From NCBI GenBank assembly GCA_015680685.1, contig MNCI01034769.1, positions 417,246 through 481,245 of the forward strand: 64,000 bases of DNA, given 5' to 3'. Of the stretch, positions 20,915 through 32,164 are shown piece after piece; positions within the stretch are counted from its first letter, which is position 1; every line of letters starts with the position of its first letter. The position numbers were made by a program, and so were the translations under genes. This DNA comes from Gnetum montanum. Taxonomy: Eukaryota > Streptophyta > Gnetopsida > Gnetales > Gnetaceae. The notes under the pieces are model-generated. The model was given only the letters and a program-made list of their open reading frames with translations, was not told where the DNA came from and did no database searches.

Positions 20915-22685
20915 TATAGTGACCAAAAACATCGAAGGCTGGAATGGTACACTGAGTGGTTTGCGATGTGCATAGTTTAACCCCACATCCACATGAGGAC
21001 TTGTTGGAGGTAGAGACGGGATGCCCATAATGGTCTTGTCGATGAAACTGGAACTTACAGAGTGTGATGTTGGAATGAATGCTAGGGGGTTTGCATAGTG
21101 TTTGCAATGTCCACAATGTCAATGAGGGTGAACATAGTCAAATTTTTTAGTGCAAGATGAAGGTACAAACACATGAGTGTGTGTAGAAAATAGCAAAAAA
21201 ATATAGGTAAAATGCTAAAAATGCACGAGAAGTGAGTGAGAGAGAAAGCGGCACCACCCCAAATGGGGGGAGCATAGTTAACTACAAGAAAGATGAGGAG
21301 GTACATAGGGTACAAATAGGTATAGTAGGTAGCATAGTCATAGTCTCAGGGTGTCTACGCTATAAAAACTGATGTCCACCATGAAGTTTGTGCCTACTAG
21401 GTTGGCTAGCATGATGTTCCATGGGTTGTTGTGATCTACGATGTCCTGAGTTGTGTGCAACGGTGCCAAGTGCTAGTCCAATGTCTACCAAAATGCCATG
21501 TGCACTCTAAGTTTGCCAAATGTTAAAAATGCCAATCGAATGTAAGAATTGCCAACCCCTAAAATGTGAAGCACTGAGGTATTTATAGGGTTAGGGTTGC
21601 CATGAATTGCAGATCAAGCACCATGTGGCAGAGGGGTAGTTGAGACTACGCTGCACCCAACTACACTCTCACTAAAGCAACTGGTATGCTGCTAGTGTGC
21701 TCCAATGGATCTTGTGAGAGTATCAAATAGTGACTATGTTATCCAAACTACATGTGCAAGTGCCAAACAAACCACGATGTACCTAAAAATAATGAAAGTT
21801 TGGAGACTATGCTCCAGGACTACAATGTCCACTCTCTCAAGTGGTGTTGAGCATAGGTATACTTTTGGGATACATGGGGGTGAAAAAGAAATTCAAATTG
21901 TTGATCCTACTTGCCAAAGATGTGTCAAAGCTGAGATGAAGGTCAATGCTAAATTTTGGAGGCTTTTGGAGGCTATTCTGCATGACTACACTCTAGAGCA
22001 TAATCTCAATAGTTAGATTAACTTTGCAAAACTTGAGCTTAGATGTTGACTATGCTCTAGAGCATGGTCCTAGTAGTGAGAGTGTAGTCCTGGTAGTTAG
22101 AAATTTTTTTTTTGTAAAATTGATGTCTTTATACAAACTATGCTAATTATGCTCTAGAGCATGGTCCTGGCAGTGAGAGTGTAGTCCTGGTAGTTAGAAA
22201 CTTTTTTTTGTAAAATTGGTATCTTTATATAGACTATGCTAACTATGCTCTAGAGCATAGTAGGGAGTGTAGTCCAAAAGTTAGAAAATTTGCCAAAGTA
22301 CTTCTTCCAACCTAAGCATGCTCAACTATGCTCTAGTGCAATGGATAGCATAGTCTTTGCCAACTTGTTTTTTCCATGCCAAGCAAGCTTGACAACATCT
22401 GGCTTGACACATAGGAAAATTTGCAAACTTAGCTACTTTTATGCTAACTATGCTCTAGAGTTTAGTCATGGCAGTGAGAGTGTAGTCCAACACTTAGAAA
22501 AAACTGCAGTTGTTGTCAGCACTTAGAAAATCTTGCAAATCTGGTCTTATGTTGCAAACTATGCTCTAGAGCATAGTTCCAGTAGTGGGGAGAGTAGTCT
22601 CAACACTTAGAAAAAATTTACCTTGTATTGAGACTTAGAAAAATTTGTAGTTAAGATGTAGTGGCCCAAATTTGGTGGTGTTTCA
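20915..22685 (-). repeat. 5' LTR of element B
   Basis: A 1771-bp repeat matching 1786-3488. U3 (right part, about 21970-22620) has four to five units of about 105 bp centred on the palindrome CTCTAGAG within ACTATGCTCTAGAGCATGGT. The promoter is at 21580-21627. Its left end lies next to the primer site and its right end next to ACAAG. Confidence 0.85.
21580..21627 (-). promoter_or_regulatory. LTR promoter of B (5' LTR): TATA box and decayed G-box
   Basis: TATAAATA on the minus strand at 21587-21580, and CATGTG at 21622-21627 where the sister LTR has CACGTG. The change is a C-to-T transition at a CpG. This promoter would have driven the genomic RNA of B. Confidence 0.65.
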
Positions 22686-22690
22686 ACAAG

Positions 22691-22870
22691 CTATTGTGCC
22701 AGTTTAATGTCATAGTAGATGAGCTGCTATGCTAATTTAATGTCATAGCAGATGAATGATGTGGGTGCTAGTTTAATATCATAGTAAACAAATGTTGTTC
22801 TAGTTCAACATTATAGTAGATGAATGTCATGCCAATTTAACATCATAGTAGATGAATGATTACCTTGTTG
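22691..22870 (-). repeat. 31-bp phrase array of A, right part
   Basis: Five to six units with TTTAATGTCATAGTAGATGA-type cores. It continues the array at 1590-1785 across the insertion of B. Confidence 0.8.
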
Positions 22871-22879
22871 GATTGATGT

Positions 22880-24010
22880 GTGATGTTGCACTCTAGGCAT
22901 ACTATGGCTTCAAGAACGAATGGTTGACTGGATTGGCAAACTAATTTCTATCTTAATTAGCAAGCTTAAATGCTCCATTTTCATAGGCCTTAGTGACCAA
23001 GAAAGTCCCTTCTCAATTGACTAAGAATTTATTTGCAAGTTCATTAATGGCCTTGAGGACTAGGTCCCCTTTCTTGATTAGGTGTTGATGCTGGTTGTGA
23101 TGGTGCTTTTGTTATTACTTTTCTTGGTACCATTAAATGTGATTAAGCATCTACATGCGCTCCTCCTCTATTGAGTCAAGGTCTACCATTCTCAACTTGT
23201 TATTCTAAGCTTCATCAATGAAGTTCAAGAGGATCACCCAAAGTGATGGAACTTGTAATTCAAACCGCAAAATTGCTTCAGACTTATAAACAAGGCCATA
23301 AGGCATCATACCTATCATTGTTCAGCATGTTGTGCAGTAGACCTAGAGTGTGTAGACTAGTTTCTCATGCCATCATCATTTGCTATTGCTTAGCATTTTC
23401 TCGAGAAGGTTGATAATGACTTTGTTAGTAGCCTCCACCTGGCCATTTGCCTAAGGGTAGTATGGTGATGAAAAGGAATGCTTGATGCCAACATGCTTAT
23501 AAAAGGCTTTAGTTTTGGCACTACTAAATTACAGCCCATTGTCTATTACTATGATCATGGGTAAGCCAAAATGAGTCACTATGTTATCTAACATGAATTT
23601 GCAAACCTATTGCGATGTCATCTTCCTAAGGGGAATAGCCTCAACCCATTTAGTGAAGTAGTTGCAATTATTATGAAGCTATGCCCTATGGAGGACTTAG
23701 GTGTTATGGGTTCTATGATGTCCAAGCCCCAACATTGGAATGGCCATGTGACCTACATTGTGTGTAATTCAATTAGTGGCACATGCATTAGGTTGTCATG
23801 CCATTAACAAATGTTGCACATTTTGACCTTCTAGATGTAATCATAGTCCATGTAAGGCCAATAATATCCTCACTATCTGATTTTCATTGTCATTGCCCTA
23901 GGTGCTATGTGACCTCCACACAGTCCCTCATGGACTTGTTCATGATCTCTTAACCTTCGCTATTACTTACACAAGTTAGTAGTATGCCATTGTAGGATTT
24001 GAAACATAAC
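22880..24010 (-). pseudogene. Integrase domain of A
   Basis: It is homologous to 6380-7600 of B, read leftward from about 24000. The late-core GQVEA block (rc of 23430-23455), the WHE..V..L region (near 23370) and the LIY..KA.FPLEL stretch (near 23300-23230) can be followed despite many stops. The zinc-binding N-terminal part near 23950-23830 is badly degraded. It lies between the archaeal-type RNase H and the 31-bp array. Confidence 0.65.
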
Positions 24011-24033
24011 GTGTTATCACCCACGATGACATA

Positions 24034-24700
24034 TTACCACAAATGTTTACATACTGCATCTTTTTGGGCAATAGTTAAATGTTGCAGAGGCTTACCCTGT
24101 AGAAGGTATGCCTTGATGTCATCATACGACTCACCTACGTGGGTTGTGCTTACTATGGCTATGGATGCAATGTTGATGATTTCTGTGATAGGCATAGTGC
24201 AATCTACCACTAAGGTGGGTAATGCGTGGAACATGTCAAGTGCAATGCCTAGGGCTAATGTTGTTGGTGCATTGACTATGGCATTTTCATTCCAAGGAAT
24301 ATGTTGAACATTGATAGTTGCAAAGTGTTGAAGCAAGTGCCTTGCTAGGTCATAGTAAAGCTGTAGATGTTTGGCCTTGCAAGCGTAAAAATCTATCACC
24401 TAGTTGATCACTAATTGTGAGTCACCTTGGATAGCTATGTGTTGAATGCCTAGGCTATGTGTTACAAGGATATCTCAAAGGAGACCTTCGTACTCTATCA
24501 CATTATTAGTGCAAGGGAACGCAAAATGATATGTGAAGGGCTAGATCTCCCAAAGGGACACGTGATAATGGCAACAACACTACCCCCTTGGGAGGTTGAA
24601 GTTCTATCAAAATGCAAGATTGCCTCATGATTGGCAGGCACTTGGCTAATGCTATTAATGTGCTCATCCATATATCCAAGGTCTATGGCTACTTAATCAT
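24034..24700 (-). pseudogene. Archaeal-type RNase H domain of A
   Basis: The C-terminal half is open at 24399-24034, with LARHLLQHFATINVQHIPWN and ENAIVNAPTTLALG (family N..AD.LA). The following linker reads SYDDIKAYLLQGKPL. The N-terminal half (24700-24400), with the DGA and NN..EYEG blocks, is present in other frames with stops. It is the same domain as 7630-8181 of B. Confidence 0.7.
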
Positions 24701-24769
24701 TTAGGAGTGAAGCCATGCATTGTGCAACTATAACTTGACCTTTTGTTGAGGCTTGTGCAACATAGTGTA

Positions 24770-25130
24770 GGTCAAACTCCACTATTATAACTTTCCATCA
24801 TGTAATGTGACTACTTTCGTAGATGTTCATTGTGATTGCTCAGAGTACATTGTTTTTGCAAATGATATTGACTTGAATATAGAAAAGGTAATGCCTCCAC
24901 TTCTTAAGTGAGAAGATTAAGGTGAGGTAGTGCTTTTTCACATTAATGTATTTTACTTCATGGGCTCTTAATGCATGGCTCAGGTAGTAAATCGAGACCT
25001 TTATGCCATCATCTCACTTTTAGCAAAGAAAAGAAGTGATGGATGTGTTAGAAGTGGCAAGGTAGATGTAAAAAGGTTTATCTCCTTGCAAAGGGTGAAC
25101 TATAGGCAGTTGTGCTAGCTCTTGCTTAAG
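24770..25130 (-). pseudogene. RT-attached RNase H of A
   Basis: It aligns with 8240-8640 of B. The region opposite 24960-24900 encodes the YY.S.AL...E..Y block and the LALVF-like block with substitutions. No uninterrupted frame survives. Confidence 0.55.
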
Positions 25131-25194
25131 ATTTGTCAAATGCTTATTGACATTGAGTTGTCCACTCAAAGTGGGCTCCTTTCTTGAGTATATG

Positions 25195-26370
25195 CTACAT
25201 TGGTTGTAAATTGTCAGTTAACCAGGTGATAAACCTACGTATGAATTGCAACCTACCTTGTAACCCTTGTAACTCCTTAAGGTTGGCTAGGGGTGCTAAG
25301 TTGATTTTGGCCTTAACCTTGTCAAGGTCTACATGTATTTCTACTTTGGATACTACAAAATTAAGCATTTGGCCCATTCTAACACCAAAAACATACTTCT
25401 TAGGGTTTAACCTAACATCATGTTTTAGGCAACATTTAAGCACTAAGTCTACATCGGTTGCATGGTTGTGAACCACTTTGGACTTCATTACGATGTCATC
25501 GATGTAGTCATTGAGCAATCTCAGCATGTAATCACTAAAAATATATGTCATTGCACATTGATACATTGCTCCTGCATTCTTAAGTCTAAAAGGCATCATG
25601 GTATAGCAAAACATACCCTAGGGGGTCATTAAGGTTATGGTAAGTTGGTGCTTAGGGTTGATCCTAATCTGGTTGTAGCCCTAGAACCCATCCATGAAGG
25701 ACAATAAGGCATGTCCAACCATGGTATTGAATAGTTGATCGATACTATGCAATGGGAAGTCATCTTTGATTATTACCTTATTTAGGTCCTATAAGTCTAT
25801 GCAAATGCGTATACTTCCATTTTTCTTAGGCACAACTATAATGTTGGAGACCCAATCTACATAGTCAATAGCCCAAATGAAACCAACTTTATAAAGCTTA
25901 GTGATTTCATCACAGACAACCAATGACACCTCAAGTCTAGCCTTGCACACTTTTTGTTTAACTATTTTAAAGCAAGGATCGAGAATGATGTTTTGCTAAA
26001 CTAGCCAATGATCTAGGCCCATCATGTCCTCATATGACCATGCAAAGGCCTTGATGTTATCATTGAGCACTCTAGTAATGTCTTGGGCATGCTGGGGCTC
26101 TAACAAGGAGCTTAGTTTTAGCATTCACAACTTGCAGTTGGATGTTGTCATAGGGATCTTAACAAGGGAATCCTATGTAATGTCCCCTACCTCTAGATCA
26201 AGAGCCTTAACTAGATGGTTAGGCCAATCTAGTGGTGCCTCTATGGATGCTATATACTCAGCATAGTTTGTAGGCTTAAGGTCTAGGCAATGAGAGTCAA
26301 TGCATTACTTGATGTTTCCATGAGGTCCCGTGAGGACCAGAGGTGAGAAGATTTTCTCCTACATAGCCAT
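25195..26370 (-). pseudogene. Reverse transcriptase of A
   Basis: 25614-25195 is a 139-residue open stretch: YTMMPFRLKNAGAMYQ, LLNDYIDDIVMKSKV (YIDD catalytic block intact), LKHDVRLNPKKYVFGV, then VEIHVDLDKVKAKINLAPL and LQGLQGRLQFIRRFI (RT connection). The N-terminal blocks lie at about 25900-25650 in broken frames, including the DFRDLNK-like region. The upstream leader reaches about 26365. Compared with the RTs of B it is clearly more diverged (about 80% DNA identity by eye). Confidence 0.78.
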
Positions 26371-26509
26371 GTAGTGTTCCTGCAAAATGAACCAAAAAAA
26401 CATCAAGTGGCACCTGTTTTAACAACGTTAATATGCACAAATGAAGAGACAGTAATGTGATGAAATTTTCCTATGAATGTGAGCTATTAAGAAAGGTAAA
26501 CATGTTTGT

Positions 26510-26585
26510 GCCAATTTTAGGCCTTGGCAAGCCATGTGTGTGTCAATTTTAGGTCTTAGCAGACTATGGATGTGTTAGTTAAGCC
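26510..26585 (-). repeat. Short 31-bp-type array 5' of RT in A
   Basis: Two to three units (TTTTAGGCCTTGGCAAGCCA and relatives), the counterpart of 10020-10140 in B. Confidence 0.5.
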
Positions 26586-27237
26586 ATTCTGAGGAGGGTT
26601 GGCCATGCTCAAGGAGTGGAATCGGCTCAGGTGTTCACAAGGAAGCAAAAAATTAAAATTTTTGGCGAAGTATGGGTAACTATGCTATCACTTGACTACG
26701 CTCTCCACTAGGTGTTTAGTGTGGAGCATAGTCCTAGGTTGGTGAGTCATTAAATGTTCCTGAGAGAATATCTAGGCACATTTTATCATGGGTAAGTTGT
26801 CATTTTCTTGCTTTCAACCATGACGTCCAAAGTGTAGTCTTGCCATTACTATTGCACACTACTAATGGACAGCATAGTTGGGAAGAATGACATGCTAAAG
26901 TGGACACCTACACCTAGGACTTGTGAACATCATCAAAGAGGAGAGAACACTAGGCCGCCTACCATAGGCATGTGTGGAGGAGGGGAGGCCTTCAACATCA
27001 ACTAGGTACATCGACTACACTCTTTCCTTTATTCAATTTTTGTTATTTTCATTATCCTTGATGAGGTTTTGCAAGCATAGTCTTGTGTTGCATCCTATTG
27101 GGACAATGGCCACCGACACGGTGCACTATTGTGGCCAAGGAGGGTTTTTGGGTGATGGGGTTTTTACTAGGTCATGGGCTTTTAGCACACATTTGCTTCT
27201 TTTCTTTTCTTTTGTGCATGGCATAGGCCTTGGGGTT
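26586..27237 (+). other. Left part of the antisense gene's upstream region in A
   Basis: It aligns in patches with 10150-10760 of B (GACTACGCTCTCCACTAGG, GAGCATAGTCCTAGG, and the phrase CTACCATAGGCATGTGTGGA against CTACTACAAACATGCATGGA). It is cut at 27237 by C and resumes at 34599. No coding region is supported. Confidence 0.5.
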
Positions 27238-27299
27238 GAAACACCACAAAATTTTAGGTTTCGGCATCTCGACTGCAGATTTTTCTAAGTATCAAAATG

Positions 27300-27610
27300 A
27301 TGGCACTTTTAACACCCTACTACGTAGCGTAACGTAGCACCATGCTATGCTACGTAGCATAGCGTAACACCCTGTAACACTACACTATTATGCTCTGTTA
27401 CATGATGTTACACGCTGTTATGCGCTACTACGCTGCATAGTGTAGCGTAGCGTAGCGTAACACCCTGCTATGCTACACTATTACGCACTGCTACGCTGCA
27501 TAGCATAGCGTAACACCCTACTACGCTACACTATTATGCACTGTTACCTGATGTTATGCATTTTTACATGATGTTACGTGCTGTTACGTGCTGTTACACA
27601 TTGTTACCTA
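27300..27610 (+). repeat. Palindromic TACGTAGC/GTAACACC array in the C LTR
   Basis: A dense run of self-complementary phrases (CTACGTAG, GCTACGTAGC, TAGCGTAACACC, CTGTTACATGATGTTAC). A shorter version is at 33735-33925 in the 3' LTR. It ends about 50 bp upstream of the TATA box. Confidence 0.75.
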
Positions 27611-27619
27611 CCACACTGC

Positions 27620-27667
27620 CACGTGGCACCAAGTCTACATTTTGGGCTAACCCTAGCCCTATAAATA
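27620..27667 (+). promoter_or_regulatory. LTR promoter of C (5' LTR): G-box and TATA box
   Basis: CACGTG at 27620-27625 (in GCCACGTGGC) and TATAAATA at 27660-27667 (in CCCTATAAATACC). RNA would start about 30 bp downstream, in the purine-rich AAAAAAGAAGAGAAG leader. Confidence 0.75.
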
Positions 27668-28272
27668 CCTTTGCGCCCTCTTTTTTGGAAAAAAGAAGAG
27701 AAGAAAAAGGGGAAAAAGCTTCAATTTCTTCACCAGCAAGGCATTTGGCATTTTTGCACTTAGCTCCATGTGCGAACGAGACCCAGAGCACACCACACCG
27801 ACAGAGAGGCACATTACATGATATACTATGACCACTGACCCAGGAGGCACAGTTTATCATAGTGAGCACCAGATTTCATAGCTTGACACCACCGAGGCTG
27901 TGATTCCACTCCTACTGTGCCTATTGTACACTTTGTATAATTGTACCCTTTTTCAGGGCGGCGTATCTTTCTATTCAAACTCTCTTTTTGGCTAATCATA
28001 GCATTTATTTGGCATTATTAAGCATTAAATCGTGTTCATACCCTGTTACGCACTTTAGCACGTTTCTACTGCTGTGCACATTACGTTTTCTTTTATTATT
28101 TGCAAAAAGGTTATTGTACACCGATTAAGTCCTTGTCTGATCGACTAGAGCATTCAGGGCACTCTGAATCCATTTTCCCCAGCACTGCCCTCATGCAGAT
28201 TTGGGGTTAGGATGTGCACCCGAAGACCTCTCGGTGTTTCCAGCCACCGACGTTTTCTATCGCTACAGTTTT

Positions 28273-28290
28273 TGGCACTCGAACGAGGGC
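28273..28290 (+). other. Primer-binding site of C
   Basis: TGGCACTCGAACGAGGGC, five bases after the end of the 5' LTR. It is homologous in place and sequence to the primer sites of A and B. Confidence 0.75.
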
Positions 28291-28309
28291 TATTTTTCTG
28301 CATTATAGT

Positions 28310-28575
28310 AGCTAGCATTTTTTTTCTGCATTTTCAGATTTAGCCATTTTTCTGCATTTTCATACTTAGCATTTTCTCTACATTTTTACACTTAGCCCTT
28401 TTTTTTCCTGCTATTGGTAGATTTACTCATTTTTCTGCTATTTTCAAATTTAGTTATTTTCCTACCATTTTCTACTATTTTCAGAGTTAGCCATTTTCTT
28501 CCATTTTCAGAGTTAGCCATTTTCTTCCATTTTCAGAGCTAGCCATTTTCTGCAAATAGCAACTCTCACAACTTG
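28310..28575 (+). repeat. Leader repeats TTTTCTGCATTTTCAGA-TTAGCCA in C
   Basis: Between primer site and gag about ten degenerate units of 22-30 bp repeat ATTTTCTGCATTTTCAGAGT and TTAGCCATTTTC. Similar AAAATGGCTAA phrases occur in the leaders of B (20450-20560) and A (44650-44700). They are noncoding, and possibly relevant to packaging of the RNA. Confidence 0.65.
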
Positions 28576-28585
28576 ATTTGTGAAT

Positions 28586-30830
28586 ATGAATCCAAGTCAA
28601 CCTTCCAAGTTGATGTCTAACACATTCGATACCACGATCCAGCCAAAGCAGGCCGCGTTAAGCCACGAACAATACAATTTCATTTGTGCCAAAATCCAAA
28701 CAGGACTACCAGTGGATTACCTTGATTTAGAGGAAAAACAGGATTACGAACGAGTCCACCGAAACGGATGGGAGTATAGCCCCTCTTTGTTTGACATAAT
28801 CCCACTCACGGAGCCCTACCACCAGTTGTTGTCCCAACTCATCTGTGCAAACAAGCATGATACAGGGACAACCTACGAGGAAGCCTCACAAAATGAGGAA
28901 GATAAGTCTGAGGCCCACTCTGAACATGAGAGCCACCTCCACACCATCTTCCAACAACCACTCCCTAGTACAGCCCCTCCTCAGTTTGGTCCATCCATCC
29001 CCTCCAAGATAATGACCATGCCAATTTAGCCTTCCTCGCAAGCAACTAATGCATTTTCCTAGCACTATGCTCATGCAGGGACCACCTCCCAGCTCCAAAC
29101 AACTCAAGCATCCTATATCCCACTTGTCTCATCGGTGTCTACGGTGTCCATCCAACCCACCCATGTGTGGCCCACTCCAATCATCACACCCATCGCTCAA
29201 CCATTACATCAGCAATCATCCGCTATGACGTTAAACTGGCAACACTCATCCACTACAATGTTCAAATGGCAAACCCCACAACTAATCCAAGCCCAGCCAA
29301 TGCAACCAGCTAGCACATCCCCAAGCTTGGATCAGGCATTCCAACTAATACAAAGCTTGACAGAGGAGATCAACCGACTTAAGGCTGCCTCCTCTGACAC
29401 CATTAAGGTGGTGGAATTCTACCAAGATGATCCCATAAGCCCTATAGTACCACCCCTAACTCTTCCAACTGGGGCCCAACTACCTCAATTTACCAAGTGC
29501 AATGGTGAAGGGGATCCCAATGCACACTTGGTCACATTTCGATCTAAATGCCTACTATTGCAAGCTTGGCCACACACCATCATGTGCGTGTTTCCCATGT
29601 CACTCATGGACAAGGCCTTAGACTGGTATTGTGCACTACCCAAGGCCTCAATCTCCTCTTTGGAGGATCTCATAACCAAGTTTGTGACACATTTCAGGTA
29701 CAACCTAAAGCCTGAGGCAACCCTTGACCAACTTATGCAAGTTAAATAGGGGCCTCTAGAGCCCATGTCAAAATTCCTCCAATGTTAGAATGCTACATTG
29801 AGTGAAATGCATGAACCCCTGGTAGAAGCACATCTACTGGCCATCTTTAAAGGTGCAGTAAATGACTTTATTAAGTCCAAACTATATGATCTAATTCCAA
29901 AGTCTCTTAGCCAAACCTTTGCCCAAGCAAAAAGCATAGAGGATGCAGGACAAGCTAGCAATGATCCAGCCTATGTGGCCTACAAAAACCAACACGCTTG
30001 CAAGCATGTAGCCACAAGCACAAAAATAATCAACTGGGACCCAACAGCTAACCAGCCCAAAGCCCCAACTAACAAAACAATCAATTCTGGTACAAACTCA
30101 CCTACATTGATAGGGGCTACCCCAAGACCCAACTTTCAGTGCAAGGACCACTCAAAATATACACCACTACCAGTGCAACCCTCTAAACTACTACAGCAAC
30201 TCTTGAAAGCTAGGCAAATCTAACACAAACATGTATCGGTAATTACCCACCAAAGACATTATAGGTACTATGAACTACTAAGGAACCCTGCTTTAGCAGT
30301 GCCAAATGAGCCCCCAGTTCCACAACACTTCAAGCTAGACCAATACTGTTATTACCACCAATTAGCTAGTCATAATACAGACAATTTTCATGCTTTGCAG
30401 GATGACCTACAGAGAATGATAGAACGTGGACAACTGGTGCCTAACATGGTGAGTCAATCCAACACAGATGATGCCTCCTATGTCATAAACTCCATTAGCA
30501 TAGGTGGTAAATCTAAACCTACACAACAACCTTTTTTGATCCGTGTGCCTTCCAACAAGGCAAGGATCCCCTCCGCCTCAATAAGCAAGAGGCCTCCCTT
30601 TGTTATCAAAGTGCCACCTTGACCACCCACAACACCCTTTGTGGTCAAGGTTCCATAGCAACCGTCCACTAAGACGTTAAACTGGCATGATGCAACAACA
30701 ACCACTAGGAAAATTTTTGTTATCAAGGTGCCACAACAAGCTGATCATACAACAACTCCGCCTAAGTCACCATTTGTCATAAGAGTGCACAACGTGATGG
30801 CCCCTCACCTACGCGAAGCCCAATAGTGGG
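28586..30830 (+). pseudogene. gag of element C
   Basis: It starts at an ATG (MNPSQPSKLMSNTFD) in the position shared with A and B. One frame runs through 30622 with stops at about 29027, 29060, 29747, 29786, 30221 and 30620. N-terminal region: EQYNFICAKIQTGLPVDYLD and VHRNGWEYSPSLFDIIPL. The capsid-like domain (about 29320-29900) has VVEFYQDDPISPIVPPLTL, CNGEGDPNAHLVTFRSKCLL, DKALDWYCALPKASISSLED and YNLKPEATLDQLMQVK. A zinc-knuckle-like CYYHQLASHNTDNFHALQDD near 30345 is followed by four or five PFVIKVP peptides up to 30790. Several stops correspond to CAG-to-TAG changes. It would form the particle, acting at the RNA-packaging stage. Confidence 0.85.
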
Positions 30831-31019
30831 CAACATCTCGATCCCTCCTCCTTTAGGGGTTGACCTAGCAACCCAGGTAGACCTACCAAATGGTAATGCA
30901 AGAAGATAAATGAGCACCTTGTAACCCCCACAACTAAAGCAAAAGCCACAACTAACAAGCAACAACCAAACACTGGGGCCCCTACTCCCAAACAAGCTAA
31001 GCAAACCAAGCCCAAGTCC

Positions 31020-31856
31020 CCCTCCCGAGAGATCTATCTCTCAAGCCACATGGAGGAAGTCAAAGCCAACACAACGGCTAATGACAAGGACTTTGCAGCT
31101 GCACTAACCCAGGTGAAACGAACGCTCAAGAAAAAGAACATAAGATTGAATTTGTATAACCTGGTCATGACCTCATCTGCTCACTACCAAGCATTGGCCT
31201 AGTTCTTGGCCTCCATTCCTGTTACAGAGGACATCCCTGCAAATGAGGCATCCATCCTTGCAACAATGCTACCGCCTACACCACAAGAACCGAATGCAAC
31301 ATCTTTAGTGTTCCATAATAATACAGTCAAAGTCAACCCTAAACAAGGGGAGGTTACTACAGCTCCACTATCCATTAGCATTCATGTTGGACAATGTACC
31401 ATCCGCAAGGTACATGTTGATGATGGTGCAGCAACAAACGTAGTATTGCACTCCGTCATTGACAAGCTAGGCCTGGCAGATGAAATCAGGCCAACCAAAA
31501 CCACATGTCTAAAATCCTTCAATGAATCACGCATCACAGTCAGGGGTACCATCAAATTAGCCTTTGTGGCAGGAGAGCAATTCCCCACTAGTGCAAATTT
31601 CACCATCATAGAAGAGATGTCAGGTTTCAACATGATTCTAGGTAGGCCTTGGCTAGCCCAACTAAGGGCCATCTCCTCTCCCATCCACCAAGAAATCCAT
31701 CTTCCATATGAAGGTGGTCAAGTTATCATCCATGGTGATAATTCTTTCTCTTCAACTATCCACGACATAGACATGGCACAAGTTTTAGAAGAAGAGTTTC
31801 TTGGTGGTACACATAGCACAACCAATGCAACGCCTAAGGCTAAAACACCCGAATGA
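31020..31856 (+). pseudogene. Protease region of element C
   Basis: The frame differs from gag, so a shift lies between about 30840 and 31000. After EIYLSSHMEEVKANTT and YNLVMTSSAHYQAL there is one stop (near 31200), then 216 open residues. These hold VHVDDGAATNVVLHSVIDKL (active-site loop, D-D-G), EQFPTSANFTIIEEMSGFNM, ILGRPWLAQLRAISSPIHQE and PYEGGQVIIHGD. The end near 31856 is a true stop; after it come noncoding sequence and the 31-bp array. Against a normal Tat polyprotein the whole RT-RNase H-integrase part is missing. Confidence 0.85.
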
Positions 31857-32164
31857 GTGGTTGAAGCCAACAACCTCCCACAAGATCCTAAGCCTTGCAC
31901 TGTCCCTAATCCATGCCTGGTTAGGAAGCAACTACATAACCAAGACCTTCCCTTGGCCAAAAATGTGCTAAATGCTTGCCTACTCTTTGCCTCCACTTCC
32001 CATGCATTTTTTACTTTCATTTACATTGCACTAGCCTATGCATTTACATGTTGCCTACTTACTTAGATCAGACATTTCATTTTGTTCACATATTTGTTTT
32101 ACTTTTTTATGCATCCATCCATTTAGCTTACGCATTACATCTGAAAACATAAAACTACAAAAAC

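Larger units (their letters stand above)
1786..22685 (-). mobile_element. Element B: 20.9-kb Tat-lineage Ty3/gypsy retrotransposon nested in A
   Basis: Both LTRs are present (1786-3488 and 20915-22685), each with TG/CA-type ends in homologous positions. The five bases outside are ATAAG on the left (1781-1785) and ACAAG on the right (22686-22690), a target-site duplication with one change. The internal order matches A: primer site, gag, protease, 31-bp array, antisense gene, RT, two RNases H, integrase, array, 3' region, purine tract. B also has a duplicated RT segment (about 4195-5822 copying 8780-10388). Every frame carries stops, so B is defunct, though it could still be mobilised in trans in principle. 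Confidence 0.88.
27238..28267 (+). repeat. 5' LTR of element C
   Basis: 1030 bp. U3 carries about 300 bp of GTAGCGTAACG/TACGTAGC-type short palindromes (27300-27610), then a G-box, a TATA box and a purine-rich leader. It is about nine-tenths identical by eye to the 3' LTR over the last 600 bp, with mostly transition differences. It is longer than the 3' LTR because its palindrome array is longer. Confidence 0.9.

Noticed and set aside
21705-22016. 103-residue plus-strand frame
   Set aside because: It lies inside the 5' LTR of B, antisense to it, and spans U3 repeats.
31199-31684. Minus-strand frames opposite the protease of C
   Set aside because: Shadows of the plus-strand protease; composition follows the coding strand.
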